Below are positions 1 through 6,551 of a DNA stretch of 13,725 nucleotides, one piece after another. Under the pieces are notes generated by a model. The model ran no database searches, was not told where the DNA came from, and saw only the letters and a list, made by a program, of their open reading frames with translations. Position 1 is the first letter of the stretch, and each line of letters starts with the position of its first letter. This stretch comes from JBKPDV01 sp046728075 (GTDB lineage: Bacteria > Acidobacteriota > Thermoanaerobaculia > UBA5066 > Gp7-AA6). Made by a program: the position numbers and the translations under genes. The stretch covers positions 1 through 13,725 of the forward strand of contig JBKPDV010000119.1 of NCBI GenBank assembly GCA_046728075.1. The letters run 5' to 3'.

Positions 1-988
1 TCTGCGGCCCGCGAAGCAGAAACAGAAGCACCCAATGCCCGGTCGGTGGCACCGCGAAGGCGGCCGCCGCCGACCATTCCTCGCGCTTCCATCCACGCAG
101 ACCGCGGGCCGCCAGGAAAATGACTCCGAGCAACGCGATCCAGAGCGTTCCCTCCTGCTTGACTGATGCGCAGAAAAGGGCAGCCAGGGCGAGACGGAGC
201 CGGGTCTGCGACGAGTTCACCTCCAGAACATCGAGAAGGGCGCAGGCGGCGAGCACGGCGCCCAGCGCGAAGGGCACCTCGGCGGTACCGGCATTGACCG
301 GGTTGTAGAGGCGAAAGCAGAAAGCCGCGAGGCAGGTCGCGACGGCGCCCGCGGTCCTGGACACCCGCCGGCTCAAGAAACCGTACAGAAGAGCGAGAGT
401 AGCGAGCGAGACCGCCGGGAAAAGCAGGGCGAGAGCCTGATCATTCCACTCTCCCGCGATTCCGGCCAGCGCCGCCAGTATCAGCGGAACCAGCACAGGG
501 TATTCGCGGTGCGCCCAGTAGAGGGAACTGTCGCGGAAAAGCCGGGAGGGCAGCGCCAGAGTTTCGTAGATCGTTTTTCCTTTCAAACCCCAGATCGCCA
601 GGTAATCGGTCGCCCACATCGGCTCGGACACCGCCAGAAGAAGGAAGAGAAGCCACGCGGCGCCGGCGGCGGTGAGCAGCAGCGCGACGAGCGGCCCGGT
701 CCGGTCGGAAGGAGACGCGATCTCCGGGCGCCCGCGATTCCGGCCGAGCCAGGCGCAGAGCGCGATGACGATCAGGTCCGCCGCGAGGAAGAAACCGCGG
801 CGAGGGGGGAGGCCGGCGGCCGCGGCTGCAAGGAGAAGAACGGATTGCGCGAGCAACCCCGCGGCGAAGCTCCAGGCCCACCTGTCGGCTCGGCGAAGGC
901 CGCCGGCGCAGAAGAGAGTGAGCGACCAACCCACCACATACGTCATGGCGAGCGCCAGGACCAGCGCGAGCGCGCTCGAAACGCTCAT
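1..988 (-). CDS. Polytopic membrane protein, glycosyltransferase (GT-C/family 39-like), C-terminus outside window
   Basis: The reading frame is open from an ATG at 988 to the left edge (329 codons), so the C-terminus is missing. The product is a very hydrophobic multi-pass protein, with apparent membrane segments near residues 5-27, 41-60, 66-81 and 98-121 and several more after residue 165. Between segments is a probable periplasmic loop with an acidic residue followed by aromatic and basic residues (ATDYLAIWGLKGK, Asp128) and then HREYPVLVPL (160-169). This arrangement resembles the first-loop Asp and the 'YP.L.PL' motif of lipid-linked-sugar GT-C enzymes (ArnT/PMT/family 39). The likely role is sugar transfer on the outer face of the inner membrane, but no substrate can be named. 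The start ATG overlaps the stop of the preceding 140-residue gene as ATGA, which fixes the start and implies coupled translation. An O-antigen ligase or other polytopic protein is the alternative. Confidence 0.72.
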   Translation of the reverse strand, partial: MSVSSALALVLALAMTYVVGWSLTLFCAGGLRRADRWAWSFAAGLLAQSVLLLAAAAAGLPPRRGFFLAADLIVIALCAWLGRNRGRPEIASPSDRTGPLVALLLTAAGAAWLLFLLLAVSEPMWATDYLAIWGLKGKTIYETLALPSRLFRDSSLYWAHREYPVLVPLILAALAGIAGEWNDQALALLFPAVSLATLALLYGFLSRRVSRTAGAVATCLAAFCFRLYNPVNAGTAEVPFALGAVLAACALLDVLEVNSSQTRLRLALAALFCASVKQEGTLWIALLGVIFLAARGLRGWKREEWSAAAAFAVPPTGHWVLLFLLRGPQ

Positions 989-1407
989 CGAGACAGGAGG
1001 GTTCCGTTCGGAAGAGGCTGGCCCGCGTTCCCGGATTCCCAGCGCCGGCCGTAGATCGCCACGTAGGCGGCCTCGGGAATCTCACTTGCCACCACGCGGC
1101 GCGGCGCGAGCAGATAGACCGCCTGGTAGCGATAGAGGTCCGGCCGCGTGGGCACGAGGACAACCACGGTGGCATCCCGCGGCGTTCGGCGCGCGATCTC
1201 GATCAAGAAATCGGCATAGCCCGGATCGAAATAGAAACCCGTGGTCAGCGAGCGTGGGATGTCTTCACCGTGAATCTGCTGCGCGATCTTCCTCAAACGG
1301 CGGCTCACGTCGTCCATCCGGAGGGCGCGGACCTCGAACGCCGCCAGCAGCGCGAGTGTGCAACCAGCAAGGATCCGGCGCCAGGCGGGAATCGCAGAGC
1401 CGCTCAC
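985..1407 (-). CDS. Small membrane-anchored protein of unknown function, partner of the adjacent glycosyltransferase-like gene
   Basis: A 140-residue protein that starts at a GTG whose last two bases overlap the stop of the FAH-family gene (GTGA) and ends in an ATGA overlap with the membrane protein. It has one hydrophobic N-terminal segment (about residues 10-24, RILAGCTLALLAAFEV) and then a soluble domain, probably periplasmic. The soluble part contains FDPGYADFLIEIARRTPRDA, then VVVLVPTRPDLYRYQAVYLLAPRRVV, an alternating strand and helix pattern. I do not recognise a named family. The overlaps on both sides indicate one translationally coupled unit, and a role as accessory subunit of the membrane glycosyltransferase is inferred only from that. 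The frame stays open further upstream, but that upstream part is antisense-quality arginine-rich sequence overlapping the FAH gene, so the GTG is preferred. Confidence 0.75.
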   Translation of the reverse strand: MSGSAIPAWRRILAGCTLALLAAFEVRALRMDDVSRRLRKIAQQIHGEDIPRSLTTGFYFDPGYADFLIEIARRTPRDATVVVLVPTRPDLYRYQAVYLLAPRRVVASEIPEAAYVAIYGRRWESGNAGQPLPNGTLLSR

Positions 1408-2042
1408 CGGACCCGATTCTTCAGGACCCCGATCTGTTCGATCTCCACCTCGACGACATCCCCCGATGCGAGCGGGCCGATGCCCGCCGGCGTTCCGGTC
1501 AGGATCAGATCGCCGGGCAGTAGCGTCATCATGCGCGAGACGTAGGCCACCAGGAACGCGGGCGAGAAGACCATCTGAGAGGTTCGGCCGGACTGCTTCA
1601 CGGAGCCGTTGACGCGCGTCTCGATCGAAAGGTCGGAGGGATCGAGCTCCGCCACGATCTCGGGGCCGATGGGGCAGAACGTGTCGAAGGACTTCGCCCG
1701 CGCCCACTGGCCATCCTTCTTCTGGAGGTCGCGCGCCGTGACGTCGTTGGCGCAGCAGACTCCCGCCAACGCTTCCAGCCAGCGGTCCTGCGGCCAGCTC
1801 TTGGCGGTGCGTCCGATGACGAGCGCGAGCTCCCCTTCGTAGTCCACGCGGGAGGACTCGGGCGGAAGGACGATCTCTCCGCCTCCGATAACGAGCGCCG
1901 AAGGTGCCTTGAGAAACAGTAGCGGCTCCTGATCCGGCGCGACGTTTCCGAGCTCCGCCGCGTGCTCACGGTAGTTGCGTCCGATCGCGACGATCTTCGA
2001 CGGCGGCGGCGCCCCGGCCGAACCGAACGGAATTCGCTTCAT
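1404..2042 (-). CDS. Fumarylacetoacetate hydrolase (FAH) family protein, FAHD1-like
   Basis: A 212-residue single-domain FAH protein, the length of the short FAHD1/YcgM group. These cytoplasmic metal-dependent enzymes cleave or decarboxylate acylpyruvates, oxaloacetate or related 2-oxoacids. Visible family motifs are GRNYREHAAEL (21-31, with His27 and Glu30 matching the catalytic His-Glu pair described for FAHD1), DYEGELALVIG (67-77, metal ligands Glu69 and Glu71), NDVTARDLQKKDGQW (99-113, ligand Asp100), KSFDTFCPIGP (117-127) and LTGTPAGIGPL (181-191). The ending GDVVEVEIEQIGVLKNRV is the usual family terminus. The ATG follows a G-rich octamer array in the 34-bp gap after dapF. The exact substrate cannot be read from sequence, and a link to the dapF upstream or the membrane genes downstream is not obvious beyond shared transcription. 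Confidence 0.93.
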   Translation of the reverse strand: MKRIPFGSAGAPPPSKIVAIGRNYREHAAELGNVAPDQEPLLFLKAPSALVIGGGEIVLPPESSRVDYEGELALVIGRTAKSWPQDRWLEALAGVCCANDVTARDLQKKDGQWARAKSFDTFCPIGPEIVAELDPSDLSIETRVNGSVKQSGRTSQMVFSPAFLVAYVSRMMTLLPGDLILTGTPAGIGPLASGDVVEVEIEQIGVLKNRVR

Positions 2043-2077
2043 TCCCCCCGTCTCCCTGTCCCCCCGTCCCCCCGTCC
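2043..2077 (-). repeat. Four-unit C-rich octamer array (G-rich on the mRNA strand) with G-quadruplex potential
   Basis: On the plus strand, 2044-2075 is exactly four 8-bp units of the type CCCCCCGT, one of them varied to CTCCCTGT. On the coding (minus) strand this gives G-runs of 6, 6, 3 and 6 separated by AC, ACA and AGAC, which fits the G3+N1-7 quadruplex rule. The array fills the gap between the dapF stop (TAG, 2079-2077) and the FAH ATG (2042). The last run, GGGGGGA, directly abuts that ATG, so any Shine-Dalgarno function would come from the repeat itself. Confidence 0.85.
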
Positions 2078-2907
2078 TAAGCCTTCCACGCTTCCTCCGC
2101 CAGGGTCGCCGTGAAAATCTCGCGCGCGTCGCCCGTCAGAGTCGCGTCGACGATGAATCCGTCCGCTTCGCGAAACGTGACGGAAAAATCGACGCCGCTC
2201 CTGGTTCCGCAGGCGACCGTGGGCCGGACGCGCCCCTCGCGTGCCGCGACGATCGCCGAGGCGACGACGCCAGATCCGCAGGCGAGCGTCTCGCCCTCCA
2301 CGCCGCGTTCGTATGTCCGCACGCGGATGCGGTCCGGCCCGATGACCTGGACGAAGTTGACGTTGGCCCCGTCCGGCATCGCGGGATGCGAGCGCAGCGG
2401 CGGAGCGAGCTTCTTTACCGGGAGATCGTCGAGATCGCCCGAGACGAAGATCACCAGGTGCGGCACGCCGACATGCATCGGGGTGCCCGTCGCCGGCAGG
2501 CCTTCTCCGGAGATCGCGATCGGATCCCCCGGCGCCGGCAGCGGCTGGAGCCAGAGCGTTACCGTCTCCCCGGCGACGCGAGCCGTGACCGGCCCCCAGC
2601 CCGTCTCAAGCACCGGCGATTCGCCGGAGACGAGCCGCCGCGTCACGGCGTAGCGTGCGGCGCACCGCGTGCCGTTGGCGCAGAAGGCCGCCAAGCCTCC
2701 GTCGGCGTTGAAGTAGTCGACACGCACGCGGCCGGCTTCCCCGCCCGACAGCAACAACGTTCCGTCCGCCCCGACCGAGAGCCCGCGACGGCATAGCATC
2801 GCGATCCGCTCCCGATCCTGCCCCGTCAACCGCCGGCCGTCCGCCTCGAAAACGAGAAAGTCGTTTCCTCCCCCGGCCATTTTGACGAAACGCGTGGGTA
2901 GGCTCAC
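2077..2907 (-). CDS. dapF: Diaminopimelate epimerase
   Basis: A 276-residue protein of normal family length that interconverts LL- and meso-diaminopimelate in lysine and peptidoglycan synthesis in the cytoplasm. The N-terminus has the expected FVKMAGGGNDF motif. The two catalytic cysteines are visible as Cys76 in FCANGTRC and Cys210 in ACGSG. Substrate-contacting positions are present at FNADGG (Asn67), NVNF (182-185) and YERG (Glu200-Arg201). Two positions differ from the textbook sequence: CANG instead of CGNG, and GVPH (147-150) instead of GNPH, a variant I believe also occurs in other phyla. The start is GTG at 2907. It leaves the usual handful of residues before the FVKM strand, whereas the internal ATG at codon 10 would delete it. 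Upstream lies a 245-bp gap with a heptad array and GC-rich hairpins. Confidence 0.95.
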   Translation of the reverse strand: MSLPTRFVKMAGGGNDFLVFEADGRRLTGQDRERIAMLCRRGLSVGADGTLLLSGGEAGRVRVDYFNADGGLAAFCANGTRCAARYAVTRRLVSGESPVLETGWGPVTARVAGETVTLWLQPLPAPGDPIAISGEGLPATGTPMHVGVPHLVIFVSGDLDDLPVKKLAPPLRSHPAMPDGANVNFVQVIGPDRIRVRTYERGVEGETLACGSGVVASAIVAAREGRVRPTVACGTRSGVDFSVTFREADGFIVDATLTGDAREIFTATLAEEAWKA

Positions 2908-2920
2908 GGCGAGAGTCTAG

Positions 2921-2948
2921 AGCTTTCAGCTATCAGCTTTCAGCTATC
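2921..2948. repeat. Four-heptad array (AGCTTTC/AGCTATC), single arm
   Basis: Two exact tandem copies of a 14-bp unit, each made of the heptads AGCTTTC and AGCTATC, giving four heptads in 28 bp. It lies 14 bp upstream of the dapF GTG. No inverted partner arm is seen nearby. Confidence 0.9.
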
Positions 2949-3152
2949 GACGTCTGCTGCATTAGCCAAAACTTCTCTCGGTTAGCCGACCCGGTAACAG
3001 TCCGGGTCGCGGCGCGCGAAGTCTCCCAGAGGGAAAGGCGCGCGCCGCGGGAGCGTGAGCGCGCGAGGGACCAGGCTCGCGGTCGAGTCCCTTTGGGCGA
3101 GCCGCGAGCCGGTGCGCCGAGGGCGCAGGGCCCGAGTAGGCGGAAGCGACGG
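2949..3152. other. GC-rich intergenic segment with consecutive inverted repeats
   Basis: No coding frame convinces here, between the lipoprotein stop (3155-3153) and dapF. Three inverted repeats follow each other: GACCCGG at 2988-2994 with CCGGGTC at 3002-3008 (7-nt loop); GCGGCGCGC at 3009-3017 with GCGCGCCGC at 3040-3048, with a smaller TCCC/GGGA hairpin inside its loop; and GGCTCGCGG at 3074-3082 with CCGCGAGCC at 3102-3110, with CCC/GGG inside its loop. It could be a structured 3' UTR, terminator-like element or small RNA. No T-run follows the stems on the minus strand, and I could not match it to a known RNA family. Confidence 0.55.
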
Positions 3153-4385
3153 TTAGAACGGCTCCGCCGTTGCCTCGGGGCTCGGCGGACTCTGGTTCCC
3201 CGCCGTGTCGACGGCGCGGACGACGTAACGGTACCGGTGGCCAGGCTGCGCGGTCGAGTCGTTGAAAAAGCTTTCTTTGATCAGATCCGGGGTCAGGCGG
3301 GTAAGCGGCGCCGATCCTTCCGCCCGAAAGACCGCGTATCCGGCCAGATCAGCCGCGGCCACCGGATCCCAGACCAATCGCACGAGCCGGCCTTCCGAGA
3401 GCGCGTCCAGACGCGCCGGAGCCGCGGGCGGAAAGACGTCGCGGTAGTCGACCCCGGTCTCGACCGCGGGCGGCCCATCGACTTTCGGCTTGTCGGCAAG
3501 CGTGGCGCGCACCGTGTAGACGAGCTTCCCGTACGGAGGCGAGACGTCGACGTAGGACGTTCCTACAATAGGTTTATTGTTGAGCGGCTTGCCGTAGTCC
3601 TCCTCTTCGAGCAGGCGCCGGTACACGAAGTAGCCGCCCACCTTCGCCGGGCGGCGGCCGAGCGCGTCGGAATCGGGCTCTTTCCACTCGAGACAGATGC
3701 GCCCTTCCTCGGCCGTCACCTGGAGGATTGTCGGGGGGCCCGGCGGAATGTCGGCCGCGAGCGTCGCGATGTTGGAGAGAGGGCTCCGCTCCCCTCCTCG
3801 GCGCACCGCGACGACGGCATAGCCCAATTGGGACGGAGGCTTTGTCGCCGCCAGCAGAGGCCCGAGCGGATCGCGGTACACGATCGAGGCGCCCCGGGTC
3901 CGCTGTGCGAGGGCGGGAAGCGGAAGCGTATCGATCTTCCTGGCTTCCTTGTAGAACGCCTCTTCCGCTGTTCGCGCGCTCATGGCCCTGCGGCGCGCCG
4001 CCGCCCCGGGAGCGTCATCGGTGCGCGGAGTCCCGCCCGAGGCGGCTGGCGGAGGACTGACCAGCGTGGGCGAAGGATCGACCAGGCGGTAGATCTCGAC
4101 GGCAGCCAGATCCGTCAAGGGCAGTCCCGTCAGGAGGCGGTCGGGATAGGAGAAGGTGAGCGCTGCGTCCAGCCCTTCCTGCTCGACCGCCAGATCCGAC
4201 ATGGCCCGCGGCCCGCGCGGCAACGGCGGCTGCGGATCCCCTCTTTTGCCGCAGGAGGTGGACGCAATCAGAACAAGAAGGAGAAGTAGGCGAACGGCGT
4301 AGGGCGAAGGGCGAAGGGCGCAAGAGAATCGAAGCTCGATCTCCGTCGATCGCCTTTCGCCTTTTCTCTTTCGCCTGTCGCCCAA
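3153..4385 (-). CDS. Lipoprotein with fibronectin type III domains
   Basis: A predicted exported lipoprotein. A hydrophobic stretch (VRLLLLLVLIASTSC) ends in a lipobox, with the acylated Cys encoded at 4253-4251. The mature part begins GKRGDPQPPLPRG. Downstream are two clear beta-sandwich repeats of the fibronectin type III kind: PGPPTILQVTAEEGRICLEW through YTVRA, and PARLDALSEGRLVRLVWDPV through YRYVVRAVDTAGNQSPPSP, the latter with typical Fn3 ending motifs. A more divergent repeat precedes them. The role is probably adhesive or structural at the envelope. The start is uncertain: no ATG or GTG lies in frame close to the signal peptide. The nearest standard candidate is TTG at 4385, giving about 410 residues and a long basic n-region partly encoded by a heptad repeat. 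An ATG at 4499 would run deep into hslU and is unlikely. Confidence 0.8.
   Translation of the reverse strand: MGDRRKRKGERRSTEIELRFSCALRPSPYAVRLLLLLVLIASTSCGKRGDPQPPLPRGPRAMSDLAVEQEGLDAALTFSYPDRLLTGLPLTDLAAVEIYRLVDPSPTLVSPPPAASGGTPRTDDAPGAAARRRAMSARTAEEAFYKEARKIDTLPLPALAQRTRGASIVYRDPLGPLLAATKPPSQLGYAVVAVRRGGERSPLSNIATLAADIPPGPPTILQVTAEEGRICLEWKEPDSDALGRRPAKVGGYFVYRRLLEEEDYGKPLNNKPIVGTSYVDVSPPYGKLVYTVRATLADKPKVDGPPAVETGVDYRDVFPPAAPARLDALSEGRLVRLVWDPVAAADLAGYAVFRAEGSAPLTRLTPDLIKESFFNDSTAQPGHRYRYVVRAVDTAGNQSPPSPEATAEPF
4294..4383. repeat. Paired heptad arrays (AGGGCGA type), imperfect inverted repeat
   Basis: The left arm at 4294-4321 is four heptads (ACGGCGT, then AGGGCGA twice, then AGGGCGC). 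The right arm at 4351-4378 is four heptads of the CGCCTTT type, followed by CGCCC. Aligned as an inverted repeat, 4296-4324 and 4354-4382 agree at about 20 of 29 positions, around a loop of about 29 nt. It lies between the hslU stop and the lipobox of the lipoprotein gene and overlaps the 5' coding region of the latter. This is the most degenerate of the paired arrays in the window. Confidence 0.75.
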
Positions 4386-4389
4386 TCGC

Positions 4390-5754
4390 TTAGAGTACGT
4401 AGCGCGACAGGTCCTCGTCCTTGACCAGATCGGCGAGCGCGGCGCGGACGTCCTCGATCTCGATCCGGATGGACTTGCCGGCATTCTCGGGGCCGGCAAA
4501 GGAGATGTCCTCGAGCAGGCGCTCGAGAATGGTGTGCAGGCGGCGCGCGCCGATGTTCTCGAGCGCCCGATTCACGCGCTCGGCGTCGCGCGCGATCTCG
4601 CGAATCGAGTCTTCGGAGAACTCCAGGTCGACCTGCTCGGCCCCCATCAGCGCCCGGTACTGCTTGACGAGCGCGTTCTCGGGCTCCGTCAGGATGCGGA
4701 CGAAGTCCTCTTCCGTCAGCGAGTCGAGTTCGACGCGAATCGGAAATCGGCCCTGGAGCTCCGGGATCAGGTCCGAAGGCTTCGAGACGTGGAAGGCGCC
4801 GGCCGCGATGAAGAGCACATGATCGGTCTTGACGAAGCCGTACTTCGTGTTGACGGAGGTGCCCTCGACGATCGGCAGGAGGTCGCGCTGAACTCCCTCG
4901 CGCGAGACGTCCGGCCCGCGGCCGCCCGCTTCGCGCCCCGCGACCTTGTCGATCTCGTCCAGGAACACGATGCCCGAGGACTGGGCCCGTTCGACCGCCT
5001 CGCGGGCGACCTGTCCCTGGTCGATCAGCCGCCCTTCTTCCTCCATCTGGAGAATCTCGCGGGCTTCGGCAACGGTCGCCTTGCGTCGCTTCTTCTTCGA
5101 GCCGAAGAGACCGGGGAGCATCTCCTTGACGTTGATGTCCATCTCTTCGACGCCCTGATTCGTCACGATCTCGAAAGAGGGAAAGGCCTTGTCGGCCACC
5201 TCGACCTCGACCAATCGCTCCTCGAGCTTCCCCTCGCGCAGCAGGACGCGCAGCTTCGCGCGCGTCTCCTCGGCCTCGCTGTCGGGCAGCGCCGGCAGCA
5301 GGAGCTCCAAGAGGCGCTGCTCCGTGCGGAGCTTGGCGCGATCGCGGATCTGGAGAGTCCGCTCTTCGCGAACCATCTGGACGGCGACCTCGGTCAAGTC
5401 GCGCACGATCGACTCGACGTCGCGGCCCACGTAGCCGACCTCCGTGAACTTGGAGGCCTCGACCTTGATGAACGGCGCGTCCGCCAGCCGCGCGAGGCGG
5501 CGGGCGATCTCGGTCTTGCCGACTCCCGTCGGCCCGATCATCAGGATGTTCTTGGGCAGGATCTCGCGCGCCATCTCTGCCGAGAGCTGCTGACGCCTCC
5601 AGCGGTTGCGCAAGGCGACGGCGACCGCCTTCTTGGCCCGCTTCTGGCCAATGATGTACTTGTCCAACTCGACGACGATTTCGCGCGGCGTGCGCGAGCC
5701 CGCCACCGCCTTGTCGGCCTCCGCCGTTCGCTCTCCGGGCATCAGGAAGACCAT
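4390..5754 (-). CDS. hslU: ATP-dependent protease ATPase subunit HslU
   Basis: A 454-residue AAA+ unfoldase that forms a hexamer and feeds substrates to the HslV peptidase in the cytoplasm. The N-terminal TPREIVVELDKYIIGQ motif (22-37), Walker A GPTGVGKT (74-81), pore loop GYVG (107-110), Walker B IVFLDEID (262-269) and ELQGRFPIRVEL of the sensor/arginine-finger region are all visible. An intermediate domain of about 120 residues between GYVG and Walker B is characteristic of HslU rather than ClpX. The C-terminus LSRYVL is the conserved tail that docks into HslV. The ATG at 5754 is used; codon 5 is a second ATG that would also work, since the first residues are not conserved. It follows hslV after a 144-bp gap containing a long inverted heptad array, an unusually large gap for this pair. 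Confidence 0.97.
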   Translation of the reverse strand: MVFLMPGERTAEADKAVAGSRTPREIVVELDKYIIGQKRAKKAVAVALRNRWRRQQLSAEMAREILPKNILMIGPTGVGKTEIARRLARLADAPFIKVEASKFTEVGYVGRDVESIVRDLTEVAVQMVREERTLQIRDRAKLRTEQRLLELLLPALPDSEAEETRAKLRVLLREGKLEERLVEVEVADKAFPSFEIVTNQGVEEMDINVKEMLPGLFGSKKKRRKATVAEAREILQMEEEGRLIDQGQVAREAVERAQSSGIVFLDEIDKVAGREAGGRGPDVSREGVQRDLLPIVEGTSVNTKYGFVKTDHVLFIAAGAFHVSKPSDLIPELQGRFPIRVELDSLTEEDFVRILTEPENALVKQYRALMGAEQVDLEFSEDSIREIARDAERVNRALENIGARRLHTILERLLEDISFAGPENAGKSIRIEIEDVRAALADLVKDEDLSRYVL

Positions 5755-5809
5755 GAAGTGCTCACTGGCTGCTCATTCCTTGGCGAGAATAGCAGACGGC
5801 GGCTCAACG

Positions 5810-5890
5810 AGTCGGTAGTCAGTAGTCGGTAGTCGGTAGTCCGGAAAAGGCCCTCCTCCACTACCGACTATCGACTACCGACTATCGACT
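5810..5890. repeat. Paired four-heptad inverted repeat (AGTCGGT type), copy 1
   Basis: The left arm at 5810-5840 is four heptads of AGTCGGT type plus three bases. The right arm at 5860-5890 is its complement at 28 of 31 positions, with a 19-nt loop at 5841-5859. It lies between hslV and hslU inside what should be one operon. No T-run follows on the minus strand, so it is not a classical terminator in that direction. It is closely related to the element at 9437-9512: both left arms follow ACG and both loops contain AGGCC-like sequence. Confidence 0.92.
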
Positions 5891-5898
5891 TCTTCCCC

Positions 5899-6444
5899 CT
5901 AGAGCTCCTCCAGCGTGATGCGGTCGTTGGTGTAGATGTCGATGGTGGAGGCGACGAGCAGGGCCTCGCGGGCGATCTGGGCGGCGGTCAAATCGGCGCG
6001 GTGCTTCATCAAGGCTCGAGCGGCCGCGAGCGCGTAGGGCCCGCCCGAGCCGACGGCCAGGATCCCCTCTTCCGGGGAAATCAGGTCTCCGGTGCCGGAG
6101 AGCAGAAGGGAAGTCGTCTTGTCGGCCACGATCAGGAGGGCCTCGAGCTGGCGCAGCATCTTGTCCGTGCGCCAGTCCTTGGCGAGCTCGATCGCGGCGC
6201 GCTCCAGGTTCCCGCGGTGCTCTTCGATTTTCGACTCGAAGCGGGAGAAGAGCGCGAAGGCGTCCGCCGAAGAACCGGCGAACCCCGCGAGAACCTCCCC
6301 TCCCTTCAACCGGCGGATTTTGGCGGCGGTCTGCTTCATCACCGTCGTGCCCAGGGTGACCTGCCCGTCGGAGGCCATCGCCACTCGATCGTTGTGACGC
6401 ACACAGACGACGGTGGTCGAGTGCCATTCCTCTTTGGGAGCCAT
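5899..6444 (-). CDS. hslV: ATP-dependent protease peptidase subunit HslV
   Basis: A 181-residue N-terminal nucleophile threonine peptidase of the proteasome beta-subunit fold, which assembles as a double hexamer and pairs with HslU. The propeptide MAPKEEWHS precedes TTVVCVRH; Thr10 becomes the catalytic N-terminus after processing. Also visible are MASDGQVTLGTTVMKQTAAKI, with the conserved DGQVTLG and VMK (catalytic Lys) motifs, then GFAGSSADAF and LAVGSGGPYALAAARAL. Length and order are normal. The start ATG at 6444 has only a weak GCGGCG-type upstream sequence. It is preceded by an inverted heptad array that separates it from the S41 peptidase gene and followed by another before hslU. Confidence 0.97.
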   Translation of the reverse strand: MAPKEEWHSTTVVCVRHNDRVAMASDGQVTLGTTVMKQTAAKIRRLKGGEVLAGFAGSSADAFALFSRFESKIEEHRGNLERAAIELAKDWRTDKMLRQLEALLIVADKTTSLLLSGTGDLISPEEGILAVGSGGPYALAAARALMKHRADLTAAQIAREALLVASTIDIYTNDRITLEEL

Positions 6445-6470
6445 CGCCGCCGAGAATACCGCAGAGAATC

Positions 6471-6551
6471 GTGAGGCGTAAGGCGTGAGACGTGAGGCGC
6501 CGCTCGGGAGCCAGAGTCTCGTTCCCTGACGCCTTACGCCTAACGCTTCAC
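6471..6551. repeat. Paired four-heptad inverted repeat (GTGAGGC type)
   Basis: The left arm at 6471-6498 is exactly four heptads of GTGAGGC type. The right arm at 6524-6551 is exactly four heptads of GCCTTAC type. The two arms are complementary at 22 of 28 positions around a 25-nt loop. The stop codon (TAG) of the S41 peptidase gene lies inside the right arm. It occupies almost the whole gap between that gene and hslV. Confidence 0.88.

Noticed and set aside
441..1175. Minus-strand frame of 244 codons across the membrane-protein start
   Set aside because: Arg/Pro/Ser-rich translation. The +1-shifted frame gives a proper polytopic membrane protein with an ATGA-coupled start.
1408..1707. Upstream extension of the 140-residue protein to an ATG at 1707
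   Set aside because: The extension overlaps the FAH gene out of frame and has shadow-type composition; the GTGA overlap at 1407 gives a sensible anchored protein.
2455..2480. DapF GVPH instead of GNPH as a sign of lost function
   Set aside because: Both catalytic cysteines and the other substrate contacts are intact, and I believe this variant is common in other phyla.
2960..3110. tRNA-like or attC-like element in the structured gap
   Set aside because: A GGTCGAGTCC stretch recalls a T-arm, but no cloverleaf or CCA end can be built. The GTTAGCC words do not fit the GTTRRRY integron core.
3093..4289. Long plus-strand open frame of 398 codons opposite the lipoprotein gene
   Set aside because: Arginine-rich, low-complexity translation with no motif. 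It is antisense to a protein with clear Fn3 domains and lipobox, typical of GC-rich shadow frames.
4534..5832. Long plus-strand open frame of 432 codons opposite hslU
   Set aside because: Fully antisense to the unmistakable HslU sequence; composition is a mirror artefact of GC-rich codons.
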